Below, piece by piece: positions 8,192 to 16,939 of a stretch of 64,000 bases of DNA. Below the pieces are notes generated by a model that ran no database searches, had not been told where the DNA came from, and was given only the letters and a program-made list of their open reading frames with translations. Each line of letters starts with the position of its first letter. Position 1 is the stretch's first letter. The translations under genes and the position numbers were made by a program. The DNA lies in assembly GCF_013184775.1 (NCBI RefSeq), contig NZ_JAATVV010000007.1, forward strand, positions 1 to 64,000, read 5' to 3'. Source of the DNA: Martelella sp. HB161492 (GTDB lineage Bacteria > Pseudomonadota > Alphaproteobacteria > Rhizobiales > Rhizobiaceae).

Positions 8192-9160
8192 TCAGATCCA
8201 GGCCGCTTCGGGATAATAGGCGGAAAGGCGACTGCGAATTCGCTCCTTGACGCTGTCGCCAGCCTCATCGGCGACGAAATCCTCGCCGGTAATCATCCTG
8301 AAGGCCTGCTGGTAGACGGACGCGGTCTCGCGCACCAGATCTTCGGGAATTTCGGGGATCTGGTCATGATAGGGATCGCAGCGCTCGGCCACCCAGGCAC
8401 GGATGAAATCCTTGTCGAAGCTTTCCGGGCGCAGGCCTGCGGCAAATCGCGCATCATAGCTCTCCGCAATCCAGTAGCGGCTCGAATCGGGCGTATGGAT
8501 CTCATCGGCGAGCAGGATATTGCCAGCGTCATCCTTGCCGAATTCATATTTGGTATCAGCGAGAATAAGTCCGCGCTCCGCCGAAAGCGCCTGGCCGCGG
8601 GCAAATAGCGCCAGCGCATGGCGGGATACGGTCTCCCATTCCGCCTTCGTCAGCAGTCCGCGTTCGATGATCTCGGCTTCTGTCAGCGGCTCGTCATGGC
8701 CGCCGTCAAAGGCCTTGCTGGTCGGCGTGATGATGGCTTCGGGCAGCGCCTGATTATCCTTCATCCCGTCGGGAAAATCGAAGCCGTAGATTTTACGCTC
8801 ACCCTTTTTGTAGCGGGTGAGGATCGACGTATCGGTCGTGCCGGCAAGGTAGCCGCGCACAATGATCTCGACCGGCAGGATTTCGAGCCTCTTTCCGACC
8901 ACGACATTGGGATCGGGATAGGCCATGACATGATTCGGGCAGATGTCAGCCGTTCTCTCGAACCAGAAGCGGGCGATCTGGGTCAGAACCTGCCCCTTGG
9001 TCGGGATCGCCGCCAGCACGCGGTCAAAGGCCGAGAGCCGATCGGTCGCAATGATGATTCGCCGGCCATCCGGCAGATCATAATTCTCCCGCACCTTGCC
9101 GCGGTAATAGTTCGGCAGTTCGGGATAATGGGCTTCTTGAAGAATACGCAAGGCAATCAC
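8192..9160 (-). CDS. purC: phosphoribosylaminoimidazole-succinocarboxamide (SAICAR) synthase
   Basis: PurC joins CAIR and aspartate with ATP in de novo purine synthesis. The family signatures [36 protein letters not shown] and LADTKYEFG are all present. The protein resembles the longer PurC form of about 300 residues. No ATG lies near the conserved N-terminus, so I chose the GTG at 9160, 12 codons before the conserved LPNYYRGK block; a TTG at 9151 is also possible. An upstream extension to 9301 shows no conserved sequence. A TetR gene follows after four bases, so the two may be cotranscribed, which is odd for a housekeeping gene. Confidence 0.93.
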   Translation of the reverse strand: MIALRILQEAHYPELPNYYRGKVRENYDLPDGRRIIIATDRLSAFDRVLAAIPTKGQVLTQIARFWFERTADICPNHVMAYPDPNVVVGKRLEILPVEIIVRGYLAGTTDTSILTRYKKGERKIYGFDFPDGMKDNQALPEAIITPTSKAFDGGHDEPLTEAEIIERGLLTKAEWETVSRHALALFARGQALSAERGLILADTKYEFGKDDAGNILLADEIHTPDSSRYWIAESYDARFAAGLRPESFDKDFIRAWVAERCDPYHDQIPEIPEDLVRETASVYQQAFRMITGEDFVADEAGDSVKERIRSRLSAYYPEAAWI

Positions 9161-9549
9161 CTGTTCTGGATGATGGGTACGCCGATATATGCCTGAACGA
9201 ACCCCTCGCCTTTCCTTAACGATTTGTAACACGAACAGCAATATTTGTAATCGAATGTGTCTGCGGCCGAAACCGGCATCAATTTCCGCCGGAGAGCACA
9301 TAAACCGCGCTCCGCTCTGCCCGGGTCAGGCACCGGCTCGGCGAATCGGACTGGCAAAGACCGGGATCCATTTTTTCGCCCGATGGTCTATATTCCGCTT
9401 GCTGACAAACCATCGGTCCGAAAACGGGACTCGATTATTGAAATACACGATGCTTCGTTTCATCCCGTCGAAGCGTGCAGCCCCGCGTCCCCGTCGACGC
9501 ATGGCGCGCTCATGACCGGCATGAACCACCTGCTGAAGGCCGAGCCGCC
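9161..9549. other. 389-base gap between divergent purC and LysE-type exporter genes
   Basis: This stretch must hold promoters for both genes. I see no convincing protein or RNA gene. The only structure I can support is a degenerate copy of the dispersed intergenic repeat at about 9408-9460, listed separately. Confidence 0.5.
9408..9460 (+). repeat. degenerate copy of dispersed rhizobial intergenic repeat
   Basis: The sequence CCATCGGTCCGAAAACGGGA followed by CTCGATTATTGAAA and ACGATGC follows the same order of blocks as the copies at 20242 and 56633 (CATCGGCTCGAAAATCGGA, ATCGATTTTTGAAA, ACGATGC). It has several mismatches. It lies upstream of the LysE-type exporter gene. Confidence 0.5.
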
Positions 9550-10200
9550 ATGGAATTCCTGCCGTCAATTTCCGTTCTGCTGACATTCACAGCAGCCACG
9601 ATGCTTCTGGCAATCACCCCCGGTCCCGATATGACACTTGCTGTCGGCAAGGCGATGCGGGAGGGCAAATCCGCCGGACTGATGGTGATCCTGGGCACGA
9701 ATTGCGGCCTTGTCGTCCACACGCTGCTGGTCGCCTTCGGCGTTTCGGCGCTGATTGTCGCCTCGCCGCTGGCTTTCGCCATGCTGAAGACCGGCGGTGC
9801 GGCCTATCTGCTCTTCCTCACCGTCAATGCCATCCGCAAGGGGTCCAATTTCGTGATGGACAGCGAAAACCGGGCCGAACGCCGCCCCGGCGCGCTTGGA
9901 AAGGCCTTCGTCAATGGCCTTTCCGTGAACCTGCTCAATCCCAAGGTCATCATCTTCTTCATGACCTTCCTGCCGCAATTCGTCGTCGCATCGGACCCGT
10001 ACGTCACCGCAAAGCTGATCTTTTTCGGTGTCTGGTTCATTCTGACATCGCTGCCGATCACGCTCGGCACCACCCTTGCCGCCGATCAGCTTTCAGGCTG
10101 GCTGAAAGCGCATCGCCGCGCGCTGCGGGTGATTGACTATCTCTTTGCCGGCGTCTTCTCCGCCTTTGCCGTGAAGATCCTCATGACCCGGGTCCACTGA
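9550..10200 (+). CDS. LysE/RhtB family translocator (amino acid exporter)
   Basis: A 216-residue inner-membrane protein of the LysE/RhtB exporter family, which pump out amino acids or derivatives such as homoserine lactone, threonine or lysine. The family hallmark near the N-terminus is present (ITPGPDMTLAVGKAMREGKSAG), as are the motif GLSVNLLNPKVIIFF mid-protein and about five or six hydrophobic segments. The ATG at 9550 begins exactly where family similarity starts. It stands alone, ending five bases from the convergent sigma-factor gene. Substrate unknown. Confidence 0.88.
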   Translation: MEFLPSISVLLTFTAATMLLAITPGPDMTLAVGKAMREGKSAGLMVILGTNCGLVVHTLLVAFGVSALIVASPLAFAMLKTGGAAYLLFLTVNAIRKGSNFVMDSENRAERRPGALGKAFVNGLSVNLLNPKVIIFFMTFLPQFVVASDPYVTAKLIFFGVWFILTSLPITLGTTLAADQLSGWLKAHRRALRVIDYLFAGVFSAFAVKILMTRVH

Positions 10201-10205
10201 AAGCC

Positions 10206-11501
10206 TTATTCCCGGCCCTCGGACGCAGATACGGTCCCTGCCCCGTCCGGACCTCTATTCAGGCAATCCTCCAGCCGGGCGCGCAGGAAGCGCCGTTCCG
10301 GCTCCGATCCCGACAGCGCGATCGCCTGACGATAGGCGATCGCCGCCGCGGCATTGGCGCCGGTGCGCAGGAGAAGATCGGCATGCAGCGCATGGAACGG
10401 CTGATAGCGGACAAGCGCCGGGGCAATCGGCTTCAGCCGGGAAAGCGCCGCTTCTGATCCCTCGACATAGGAAAGCGCGGCAATACGGTTGAGCGCGTGG
10501 ACGGGATTGTCGCCCGTCTCGGCAAGAAGCGCGTAAAGGGCGGCGATCTGCGGCCAATCGGTCGCGGCAAAGGACGGCGCCTCGGCGTGAAGCGCGGCAA
10601 TTGCCGCCTGCAGCTGGTAGGGGCCCGGCCTGCCGCGCCGCAAGGCCTTTTCGAGAATGCCGGCCCCCTCGGCGATCTCGCTTTTGCGCCAGAGGCTGCG
10701 ATCCTGCGCTTCGAGCGTCAGCAAAATACCGTCGGCACCGGTCCGCGTTCCGCTGCGGGCATGATGCAGCAGCATCAGCGCCAGCAGGCCTTCCGCTTCC
10801 GGTTCGCCGGGCGAAAGCTCCAGCATCAGACGGCCGAGACGGATCGCCTCGTCACAGAGATCGACACGGATGAGCGTTTCGCCGGAAGCGGCATAGCCCT
10901 CGTTGAAGGCGAGATAGATCACCGCCAGCACGCCCTCAAGCCTGTCCGGCCATTCCGATGGCGCCGGCACGGCAAAGGGGATACCGGCGCGGGCGATCTT
11001 CTGGCGCGCCCTGACGAGGCGCTGCGCCATCGCATCATGACCATCGAGAAAGGCATCCGCCACCGCTTCGGTCGAAAGGCCAAGCACGGAACGCAGCGTC
11101 AGCGCGACCGACGTCTTGCGGTCAAGCGCCGGGTGGCAGCAGATGAGGATCAGCTTCAGCCGCTCGTCCTCCACCACCTCCGGTTCGGCGCTGGCGACGG
11201 CGATGGCGTTTTCGAGCAGGAAGACAATCTCGCCGCTTTTCGTCTGGAAGCGCTGGGCCCGACGCAGGCGGTCGACCGCCTTGCGCCGCGCCACTTCGAC
11301 GAGCCAGGCGGCCGGATTTTGCGGGAGGCCGCTGCGCCGCCAGTGCAGGAGCGCTGATTCCAGCGCATCCTGGAGGCTGTCCTCGGCCAGCTGAAAATCC
11401 TTCAGCGCACCGACGAGGATTGAGAGCAGGCGTCCGCGCTCGAACGCTGCGATCCGGGCGATCGCGACCTCTGCGGTTTCGCCCGGACCGGCCGCTGTCA
11501 C
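10206..11501 (-). CDS. ECF sigma factor with C-terminal extension (ECF42-like, DUF6596)
   Basis: A 431-residue RNA polymerase sigma factor. The first 170 residues hold sigma region 2 (AEDSLQDALESALLHWRRSGLPQNPAAWL) and region 4 (LTLRSVLGLSTEAVADAFLDGHDAMAQRLVRARQKI). The long C-terminal helical part contains FNEGYAASGE, RLGRLMLELSPGEPEAEGLLALMLLHHAR and tetratricopeptide-like helices, the layout of the ECF42 group. Its start overlaps the stop of the upstream DGPF/YCII gene by four bases (ATGA), a pairing typical of that group. There is no anti-sigma factor. By family knowledge, control may reside in the C-terminal extension. Confidence 0.9.
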   Translation of the reverse strand: MTAAGPGETAEVAIARIAAFERGRLLSILVGALKDFQLAEDSLQDALESALLHWRRSGLPQNPAAWLVEVARRKAVDRLRRAQRFQTKSGEIVFLLENAIAVASAEPEVVEDERLKLILICCHPALDRKTSVALTLRSVLGLSTEAVADAFLDGHDAMAQRLVRARQKIARAGIPFAVPAPSEWPDRLEGVLAVIYLAFNEGYAASGETLIRVDLCDEAIRLGRLMLELSPGEPEAEGLLALMLLHHARSGTRTGADGILLTLEAQDRSLWRKSEIAEGAGILEKALRRGRPGPYQLQAAIAALHAEAPSFAATDWPQIAALYALLAETGDNPVHALNRIAALSYVEGSEAALSRLKPIAPALVRYQPFHALHADLLLRTGANAAAAIAYRQAIALSGSEPERRFLRARLEDCLNRGPDGAGTVSASEGRE

Positions 11502-11851
11502 CGCTCGAACACCATGATCGGGCGGATTTCAACCGAACCCGTCTCGGCATGGGGGATCATCGCCGCATAGCGGATCGCCTCATCAAGGGTCTCGCAATCG
11601 AGGATGTAGAAGCCGCCAAGCTGTTCCTTGGTCTCCGCAAAGGGCCCGTCCATGGTCTCGACCTTGCCGGCGCGGACGCGGACGGTGGTGGCGGTGGCGA
11701 CCGGCTGCAGCGCGTCGCCGGCGACATAGACGCCGTCCTTGTGGTAGGTGTCGTTGCAATGGGCATAGCCGCCCATCATCTTGCCGAAATTGGCGCTGCC
11801 CGGAGCGGGCGTGGTCTGTTCGGCGGCGTAGATCAAAGCAATGTATTTCAT
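11498..11851 (-). CDS. YCII-related DGPF-domain protein
   Basis: A 117-residue protein of the YCII/DGPF superfamily, seen from the motif DGPFAETKEQLGGFY at about residues 67-81 and the start MKYIALIYA. The dimeric ferredoxin-like fold is known but the biochemical role is not; none is claimed here. It sits upstream of and overlaps the ECF sigma gene, so the two are almost surely translated together. DGPF genes are common targets and partners of ECF42 sigma factors, which suggests autoregulation. Confidence 0.88.
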   Translation of the reverse strand: MKYIALIYAAEQTTPAPGSANFGKMMGGYAHCNDTYHKDGVYVAGDALQPVATATTVRVRAGKVETMDGPFAETKEQLGGFYILDCETLDEAIRYAAMIPHAETGSVEIRPIMVFER

Positions 11852-12022
11852 TGTCGTTCTCCTGGCTGACCCCGTCCGGCATGGACGGGATGCGACAATG
11901 ACGAACGGGAATGCCGCTGATCGACATTCCCGTCAGATTTTTTTCGACAATGCAATCGGAAGTTATCACCAAAGCGGCGCAGCACATCCTGCGACGGCCG
12001 CTCTTCGTGACCGGTACACCCG

Positions 12023-13252
12023 TCAGTCGCCGTGATTGGCGATCATCATCGCCTCATAGGCCAGACGTTCGGTCTTGCGCATGCGTTCCGATTCCGATTT
12101 CAGCTGGCCGCAGGCGGCGAGGATATCGCGGCCGCGCGGCGTGCGGATCGGCGAGGCATAGCCCGCCTGATTGATGAAATCGGCAAAACGTTCGATCGTC
12201 TCCCAGTCGGAACACTGGTAGTTCGAACCCGGCCACGGGTTGAACGGGATCAGGTTGATCTTGGCCGGAATGCCCTTCAGAAGCCTGACCAGATCACGGG
12301 CATCCTCAAGACTGTCATTCACGTCCTTCAGCATCACATATTCAAAGGTGATGCGCTTGGCATTGGACAGGCCGGGATATTCACGGCAAGCCTTTATCAG
12401 CTCTTCCAGCGGATATTTCTTGTTGATCGGCACGAGAATATTGCGCAGGTCATCGCGCACCGCATGCAGCGAAATCGCCAGCATGCAGCCGATCTCCTCT
12501 CCGGTACGGTAGATTTCCGGCACAACACCCGAGGTCGACAATGTGATACGCCGCTTCGACAGCGACAGACCGGCATCATCAGAGGCCAGAAGCAGGGCGC
12601 GCTTGACGTTTTCGAAATTGTAGAGCGGCTCGCCCATGCCCATCATCACGACATTGGTGACCTTGCGGTCGCTTTCGGGAATAAAGGCCCCGTTCGGCGC
12701 ATCCTTGTTGGGGAAATCGCCCAGCGCATCGCGGGCGGCCATCAATTGCCCGAGAATTTCTTCCGCCGTCAGATTGCGCACCAGCCGCTGCGTGCCGGTG
12801 TGACAGAAGGAGCAGGTCAGCGTGCAGCCAACCTGGCTGGAAATGCACAAGGTTCCGCGATCGGATTCTGGAATATAGACCGTTTCAACCTCGACCGGCC
12901 TGCCGGCGCCGCGGGCGGGAAAGCGGAACAGCCATTTGCGGGTGCCGTCAGACGAAATCTGTTCGTCGACCACTTCGGGACGGGCGATGGTGAAATGGTC
13001 AGCCAGCGTCTGGCGCAGATCCTTGGCGACATTGGTCATGTCGGCAAAATCGGTCACGCCGCGAACATAGATCCAGTTCCACAGCTGATTGACCCGCATC
13101 CTGAGCTGGCGTTCGGGAACACCGGCATTGAACAGCGCCTCGGCCATTTCCGGCCGGGTCAGGCCAACAAGACCCGGCTTCTCGCCGTGATTGGCGGCTT
13201 TTCTGGCCTTGAGCGCATCAAGGTCAAGCGTGGCGGTTCCTGAAACGGACAT
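12023..13252 (-). CDS. rlmN: 23S rRNA (A2503-C2)/tRNA (A37-C2) methyltransferase RlmN
   Basis: A 409-residue radical SAM enzyme that methylates C2 of adenosine 2503 in 23S rRNA and A37 of some tRNAs. The cluster-binding CxxxCxxC is in [12 protein letters not shown]. The conserved catalytic cysteines appear in GTLCISSQ before it and near the C-terminus in [23 protein letters not shown] is another signature. I chose the ATG at 13252 ([12 protein letters not shown]) rather than the longer frame to 13414, whose extra residues look unlike the family. It lies downstream of ialB on the same strand, a common rhizobial neighbourhood. Confidence 0.96.
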   Translation of the reverse strand: MSVSGTATLDLDALKARKAANHGEKPGLVGLTRPEMAEALFNAGVPERQLRMRVNQLWNWIYVRGVTDFADMTNVAKDLRQTLADHFTIARPEVVDEQISSDGTRKWLFRFPARGAGRPVEVETVYIPESDRGTLCISSQVGCTLTCSFCHTGTQRLVRNLTAEEILGQLMAARDALGDFPNKDAPNGAFIPESDRKVTNVVMMGMGEPLYNFENVKRALLLASDDAGLSLSKRRITLSTSGVVPEIYRTGEEIGCMLAISLHAVRDDLRNILVPINKKYPLEELIKACREYPGLSNAKRITFEYVMLKDVNDSLEDARDLVRLLKGIPAKINLIPFNPWPGSNYQCSDWETIERFADFINQAGYASPIRTPRGRDILAACGQLKSESERMRKTERLAYEAMMIANHGD

Positions 13253-13485
13253 GTCTTCAAGCTCCAGACGGAAATACGCAATTCGCCCCTCACTCACCGG
13301 TCCAGCCAAGACCAGCGCGACGGGCGCCTGCGATGAATGCGAAAACGGGCCGCGAACCAAAGTCGCGGGCTTCACGGAACGGGGTGACAATCTGCCCTGC
13401 AGATCATCTGCCATTCCTCTCGGCGGCGCCTATAACATGGATTGCCTGGCACGTCACCTGCCTTGTCTTCAAGCCCTCAAAGCAA

Positions 13486-13507
13486 AAACCCGGCAAAAGC
13501 CGGGTTT
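13486..13507 (-). terminator. Rho-independent terminator after ialB
   Basis: On the minus strand a 9-bp stem (AAACCCGGC, loop TTTT, GCCGGGTTT) is followed by more T, 28 bases after the ialB stop codon. It separates ialB from rlmN, so rlmN should have its own promoter within 13253-13485. Confidence 0.88.
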
Positions 13508-13534
13508 AGGGTGTCGCGCATGCACTGAAGCGGA

Positions 13535-14038
13535 TCAGTTGCAGGCCGAGATCTTGTTGAGCGCTGCGGTAATACCGATCAGCGAATAGGTGTGAACCGT
13601 GTTGGTGCCGCGGGCAGACGTCGCCCGGACTTCCATCGACCGGCCGCCCTTCATCGCGTTGACCAGCGCCGGCTCCTGGGCAGCGTTTTCAAGCCATCCG
13701 CCCTTGCCCTTGAAATACATCGGGAAGCTGTTGCCATCGACGACGACATCGATCTTCGAACCTGGCTTCAGGTCGAAACCCATCATCGCCTGCGGTTCCA
13801 GCGAAACATTCTGCCCCGGATATTTGGTAACGACGAAGAAGTTGTCGCCATGGTCGACATTGGCGGGCTCCTTCTTGGCCGGAACGGAGAGCACATAGCA
13901 AACCTTGCCGGCATCCGACTGGTAGGAATAGGCCACCCATGCGTCGAATTTCTGCATCGGTGTCGGCGTCTGCGCGGAAGCGGCCGACACGCCAGCGAAC
14001 AGGAGAGCCAATACGATAACAATTCTTTTTACAAACAT
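13535..14038 (-). CDS. invasion-associated locus B (IalB) family periplasmic protein
   Basis: A 167-residue secreted protein of the IalB family, named for Bartonella invasion locus B but common in non-pathogenic Hyphomicrobiales. A signal peptide is plain (MFVKRIVIVLALLFAGVSA, cleavage after ASA near residue 22). The body has the family features of one Cys in GKVCYVLSVP and another at the C-terminus (KISACN), which may form a disulfide. The molecular function is unknown; a role in envelope integrity is plausible. It is a single-gene unit ended by a terminator. Confidence 0.9.
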   Translation of the reverse strand: MFVKRIVIVLALLFAGVSAASAQTPTPMQKFDAWVAYSYQSDAGKVCYVLSVPAKKEPANVDHGDNFFVVTKYPGQNVSLEPQAMMGFDLKPGSKIDVVVDGNSFPMYFKGKGGWLENAAQEPALVNAMKGGRSMEVRATSARGTNTVHTYSLIGITAALNKISACN

Positions 14039-14097
14039 GTTGTCCTGCCGTTTTTTTGCTTGCCGCGGGCCCGCTCATACAAACGACCGGGCCAGTA

Positions 14098-14147
14098 CGA
14101 ACCTAGTTCGGAACTTTGATACGCATTCGAGGTTACCAAAGCGTCAA
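14098..14147 (-). promoter_or_regulatory. candidate ialB promoter with overlapping palindrome
   Basis: On the minus strand TTGACG (14147-14142) is followed after 17 bases by GCGTAT (14124-14119). Just downstream lies the perfect palindrome CGAAC-CTA-GTTCG (14098-14110), which would cover the transcription start. It may be an operator for an unknown regulator. It is about 60-110 bases upstream of the ialB start codon. Confidence 0.4.
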
Positions 14148-14311
14148 CAAGCCCCTTTTCAACGCTTTGCGGCCCTTCACGCATCCCGAACCGTCTACAT
14201 TTCTGTTTAAGACGGTGAAACGGGGCAAGAATTGGGCATAGCGCCAGATCGCTCTGCAGGAGAGCCAATCGCGCCCGCAAATGCGGTCAATCCGACAAGA
14301 GATTGGCGCGT

Positions 14312-14683
14312 CTAGCCCGCTTCGGCAAGAGCCTTGTCGGCACGGGCGTAGTGGACCGGGCGTAAATTGCCGCGGATCATGGCAAAGGCTGCCGTCAGCA
14401 CCGCCACATCGTCGGAAAAACCGACAACTGCGAATACATCCGGGATCAGATCGGCAGGCATGACAAAATAGGCGAGTGCAGCCAACAGCACGCCGCGCGC
14501 CGTTGCCGGCGTATCGCGGTCGAGTGCACAATAATAGGCGGCAACGACATCGCGGGCAAAGGGGATCCGTCCCGCCGCACGGCGCAGCGTTTTCCAGAAA
14601 CCGTCGCGCACCGCCTGTTCGCGATCAGCGCGGGCCTCGTCATCGCCCGGCTCCAGAATCTCGCCGAATTTCACATCATCCAT
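14312..14683 (-). CDS. YkvA family (DUF1232) membrane protein
   Basis: A 123-residue small protein with the DUF1232 signature AYFVMPADLIPDVFAVVGFSDDVAVL at about residues 68-95, which holds the conserved P-x-D-x-I-P-D and G-x-x-D-D residues. The segment from ARGVLLAALAYF onwards is hydrophobic enough to insert in the membrane. The family is widespread and uncharacterised. The N-terminal 40 residues are charged. It precedes nothing obvious and follows the pterin dehydratase gene on the same strand by 50 bases, so cotranscription is possible. Confidence 0.85.
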   Translation of the reverse strand: MDDVKFGEILEPGDDEARADREQAVRDGFWKTLRRAAGRIPFARDVVAAYYCALDRDTPATARGVLLAALAYFVMPADLIPDVFAVVGFSDDVAVLTAAFAMIRGNLRPVHYARADKALAEAG

Positions 14684-14733
14684 CTGTGCGCACTCCCTGC
14701 ATCAGGACTGATATGGGCGTGCAGCACACCAAT

Positions 14734-15102
14734 TCAAAGCCCGAAACGATGAGCTGCGCGGTCCATCTCATGCGCCAGCACGATATCTTTCCCGGTCAGG
14801 CCGCCGACGGCATGCGTTGAAAGACTGGCGCCAACCCGGGCATAGGAATTGTTCCAGTCCGGATGATGATCAAGCCGCTCAGCCGCCAGCGCACATTCGC
14901 TCATGAAGGCAAAGGCCTGACGGAAATCAGCGAAGACGAAGTCGCGACAGATGGCCGTTCCGTTTTCGGTGACTGCCCAGCTTTCGAGGCCGGCAAGGGC
15001 GGTTTCGATTTCCGACGGTTCCAGCCGGCGGATTTTCGTGGCATCCTCGTTGCCGGACTGGCTGCCTTGTTCGAATTTCTCACGTTTCCAGACGAGCATC
15101 AT
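14734..15102 (-). CDS. 4a-hydroxytetrahydrobiopterin dehydratase (PCD/PhhB)
   Basis: A 122-residue pterin-4a-carbinolamine dehydratase, which recycles the pterin cofactor after aromatic amino acid hydroxylation; some members also act in molybdopterin metabolism. The active-site block AERLDHHPDWNNSYARVGASLSTHAVGGLT has the conserved HH-P and TH residues. Typical family members start about 25 residues later, but the only ATGs in frame are at 15102 and 15099. These overlap the ATG of the divergent phosphatase gene at 15101. A non-ATG start further in cannot be excluded. No phenylalanine hydroxylase gene lies nearby. Confidence 0.85.
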   Translation of the reverse strand: MMLVWKREKFEQGSQSGNEDATKIRRLEPSEIETALAGLESWAVTENGTAICRDFVFADFRQAFAFMSECALAAERLDHHPDWNNSYARVGASLSTHAVGGLTGKDIVLAHEMDRAAHRFGL

Positions 15103-15574
15103 GACCCCGAACGTCAAACCTTCTTTGCTATTTGTGTGCACCGGCAATATCTGCCGTTCCCCGCTTGCCGAGGGTGTATTTCTCGATCTTGCTGAAAAGG
15201 CCGGCCGCGCCGACGCCTTTGTCGTCGATTCGGCGGGTACCGGCGGCTGGCATGAGGGCGAATTGCCCGATCCTCGCTCCCGTGCCGTGGCGAGGGCACA
15301 TGGATTCGACATTTCCAACCAGCGTGCCCGCAAGATCAGGGCAAGCGATTTTCAGACCTTCTCGCTCATACTGGCGATGGATCGCGGGAACCTCGCACAG
15401 CTGAATCAGATGTCACGCAGCGCCTCTAGCGCTCAAATCGTGCTTTTTAATGACTTTACCATCGGTCTTTCGAAAGATGTTCCCGACCCCTATTATGGCG
15501 GGCCTGGCGGCTTCGAAGACGTCTATGACATGCTGGTGGCAGGCTGCCAGTCGCTCATATCAAGGCTTTCATAA
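15101..15574 (+). CDS. low molecular weight protein-tyrosine phosphatase
   Basis: A 157-residue LMW-PTP (arsenate reductase-like fold). The P-loop C-x5-R-S is seen as CTGNICRSP (Cys13, Arg19), and the general-acid Asp in VPDPYYGG near residue 125, with the two adjacent tyrosines. Family members remove phosphate from tyrosine in proteins, often exopolysaccharide kinases, or act on small molecules. The substrate is unknown. The start ATG overlaps the start of the divergent dehydratase gene, and the 3' end overlaps the convergent phosphodiesterase gene by 52 bases. Confidence 0.92.
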   Translation: MTPNVKPSLLFVCTGNICRSPLAEGVFLDLAEKAGRADAFVVDSAGTGGWHEGELPDPRSRAVARAHGFDISNQRARKIRASDFQTFSLILAMDRGNLAQLNQMSRSASSAQIVLFNDFTIGLSKDVPDPYYGGPGGFEDVYDMLVAGCQSLISRLS

Positions 15575-16116
15575 CGGTCCTCGTCGGTCAGATCGAAAGC
15601 CTCTTCCACCCGGTAGGGGCCGCCGCCGACCGAATCGCGTGATGACAGCAGCACAAAACGATTGACCTTGAACGGCATGGTCTGGAAATTGCCGCGCGCA
15701 GACAGATAATCGGCGACATCGGCGAGTTTTGATCCCCGAAGCCGTGCCAGCGTCACATGCGGGGTAAACTTGCGCGGATCGGCGCCAAGCCCGATGCGCT
15801 GGCAGATCCGCTCGATCTCGCCCTGAAGCGCATAGAGCTCCGGCACATAGGGAACACCCGCCCACAGCGCATGCGGCTTCTTCGAGCCGAATGAGCCAGT
15901 ACCGGACAGTCTTACGGAAAATGAGGGCCGCTCGATCCGATCGAGCCAGTGCACCACCTCGTCGGCGGTTCTGAAATCGACATCGCCGATGAAACGCAGC
16001 GTGATGTGGTAGTTTTCCACATCGATCCAACGCGCGCCGGGAAGGCCACCGCGCAAAAGCGAAAGGCTTAATGCCTGTTCGCGCGGAATTTCGAGGGCGG
16101 TGAACAATCTTGGCAT
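15523..16116 (-). CDS. thpR: RNA 2',3'-cyclic phosphodiesterase (ThpR/LigT, 2H family)
   Basis: A 197-residue member of the 2H phosphoesterase superfamily, with both catalytic H-x-T motifs: HITL near residue 42 and HVTL near residue 125. The start MPRLFTALEIP is typical of ThpR. The enzyme opens 2',3'-cyclic phosphates in RNA; the physiological role is debated. The 3' end reads 52 bases into the end of the convergent phosphatase gene. It follows the SGNH esterase gene on the same strand with a 65-base gap, so they may share a transcript. Confidence 0.93.
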   Translation of the reverse strand: MPRLFTALEIPREQALSLSLLRGGLPGARWIDVENYHITLRFIGDVDFRTADEVVHWLDRIERPSFSVRLSGTGSFGSKKPHALWAGVPYVPELYALQGEIERICQRIGLGADPRKFTPHVTLARLRGSKLADVADYLSARGNFQTMPFKVNRFVLLSSRDSVGGGPYRVEEAFDLTDEDRYESLDMSDWQPATSMS

Positions 16117-16181
16117 GACGCGCTCCCCAAAATGCTTTGGACAGTATCCAGCGAATCACGCAAGTGCACAAAGCGCAAGGA

Positions 16182-16829
16182 TTATTTTTGTTGTCCCCCG
16201 ATAGTTGCCAGGAAGGCCTCGACCGCGGGAAGCGATTTTTCAACCATGATCTTCACCCCGTCGGCATTGGGATGCATGCCGTCTGACAGCTGCAGATCCG
16301 CATGGGTCGTCACGCCATCCAGGAAGAACGGGTAGAGCGGCAGCCCCTGCGCTGTGGCAAGTCCCTCATAGATGCCATTGAAGGCCGCCGCATAGGCATC
16401 GCCCATATTCGGGGGCGCCATCATTCCCATCAGCATCACCGGAATGTGCCGCTCGGACAGTCTTTTGACCATGGCCTCGAGATTTTCCTTCGTCTTGTCC
16501 GGCGAAATGCCCCGCAATGCGTCATTGGCACCGAGTTCCAGCAGAACACCGTCCGTCCCCTCGGGGATGGACCAGTCGATACGTGCCAGTCCGCCCGATG
16601 TCGTGTCGCCCGAAACACCGGCATTGGTGATCGTCACATCATAGCCCGCTTCATTGAGCGCCTTGTCCAGCTGCGCCGGATAGTCCTGCCCCGCCGCCAG
16701 CTCATAACCGGCGACAAGGCTGTCGCCAAGGACGACCAGCTTCAGCGGATCAGCCGCCATGCCCGGGCGTGCAAACGAAATCGTGATCGCTGCGACGACT
16801 GCGAAAAGACCTGCGGGTTTGAATTGCAT
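16182..16829 (-). CDS. periplasmic SGNH-family esterase/lysophospholipase (TesA-like arylesterase)
   Basis: A 215-residue GDSL hydrolase similar to TesA, a multifunctional periplasmic thioesterase, arylesterase and lysophospholipase. A signal peptide spans residues 1-25 (cleavage near GMAA). Catalytic blocks are block I GDSLVAGY (Ser37), block II Gly in SGDTTSGG, block III GANDALRG with Asn, and block V DGMHPN with Asp and His. It is divergent from an ABC ATPase/permease pair, the same layout as tesA and ybbA-ybbP in E. coli, which supports the name by context. Confidence 0.93.
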   Translation of the reverse strand: MQFKPAGLFAVVAAITISFARPGMAADPLKLVVLGDSLVAGYELAAGQDYPAQLDKALNEAGYDVTITNAGVSGDTTSGGLARIDWSIPEGTDGVLLELGANDALRGISPDKTKENLEAMVKRLSERHIPVMLMGMMAPPNMGDAYAAAFNGIYEGLATAQGLPLYPFFLDGVTTHADLQLSDGMHPNADGVKIMVEKSLPAVEAFLATIGGQQK

Positions 16830-16939
16830 ATCAGGATTCCTAGATTCACTATCAGACTGATCTCATGGTGGCGGCATCTGCCCATCGGCACAGACTAATG
16901 TGTTGCAGGTAGGGCCGAATTTCAAAACGGAATGATATT

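Noticed and set aside
9189-9515. Two overlapping 108-codon frames in the purC-exporter gap
   Set aside because: Neither has a ribosome-binding site or family-like sequence; one spans the dispersed repeat.
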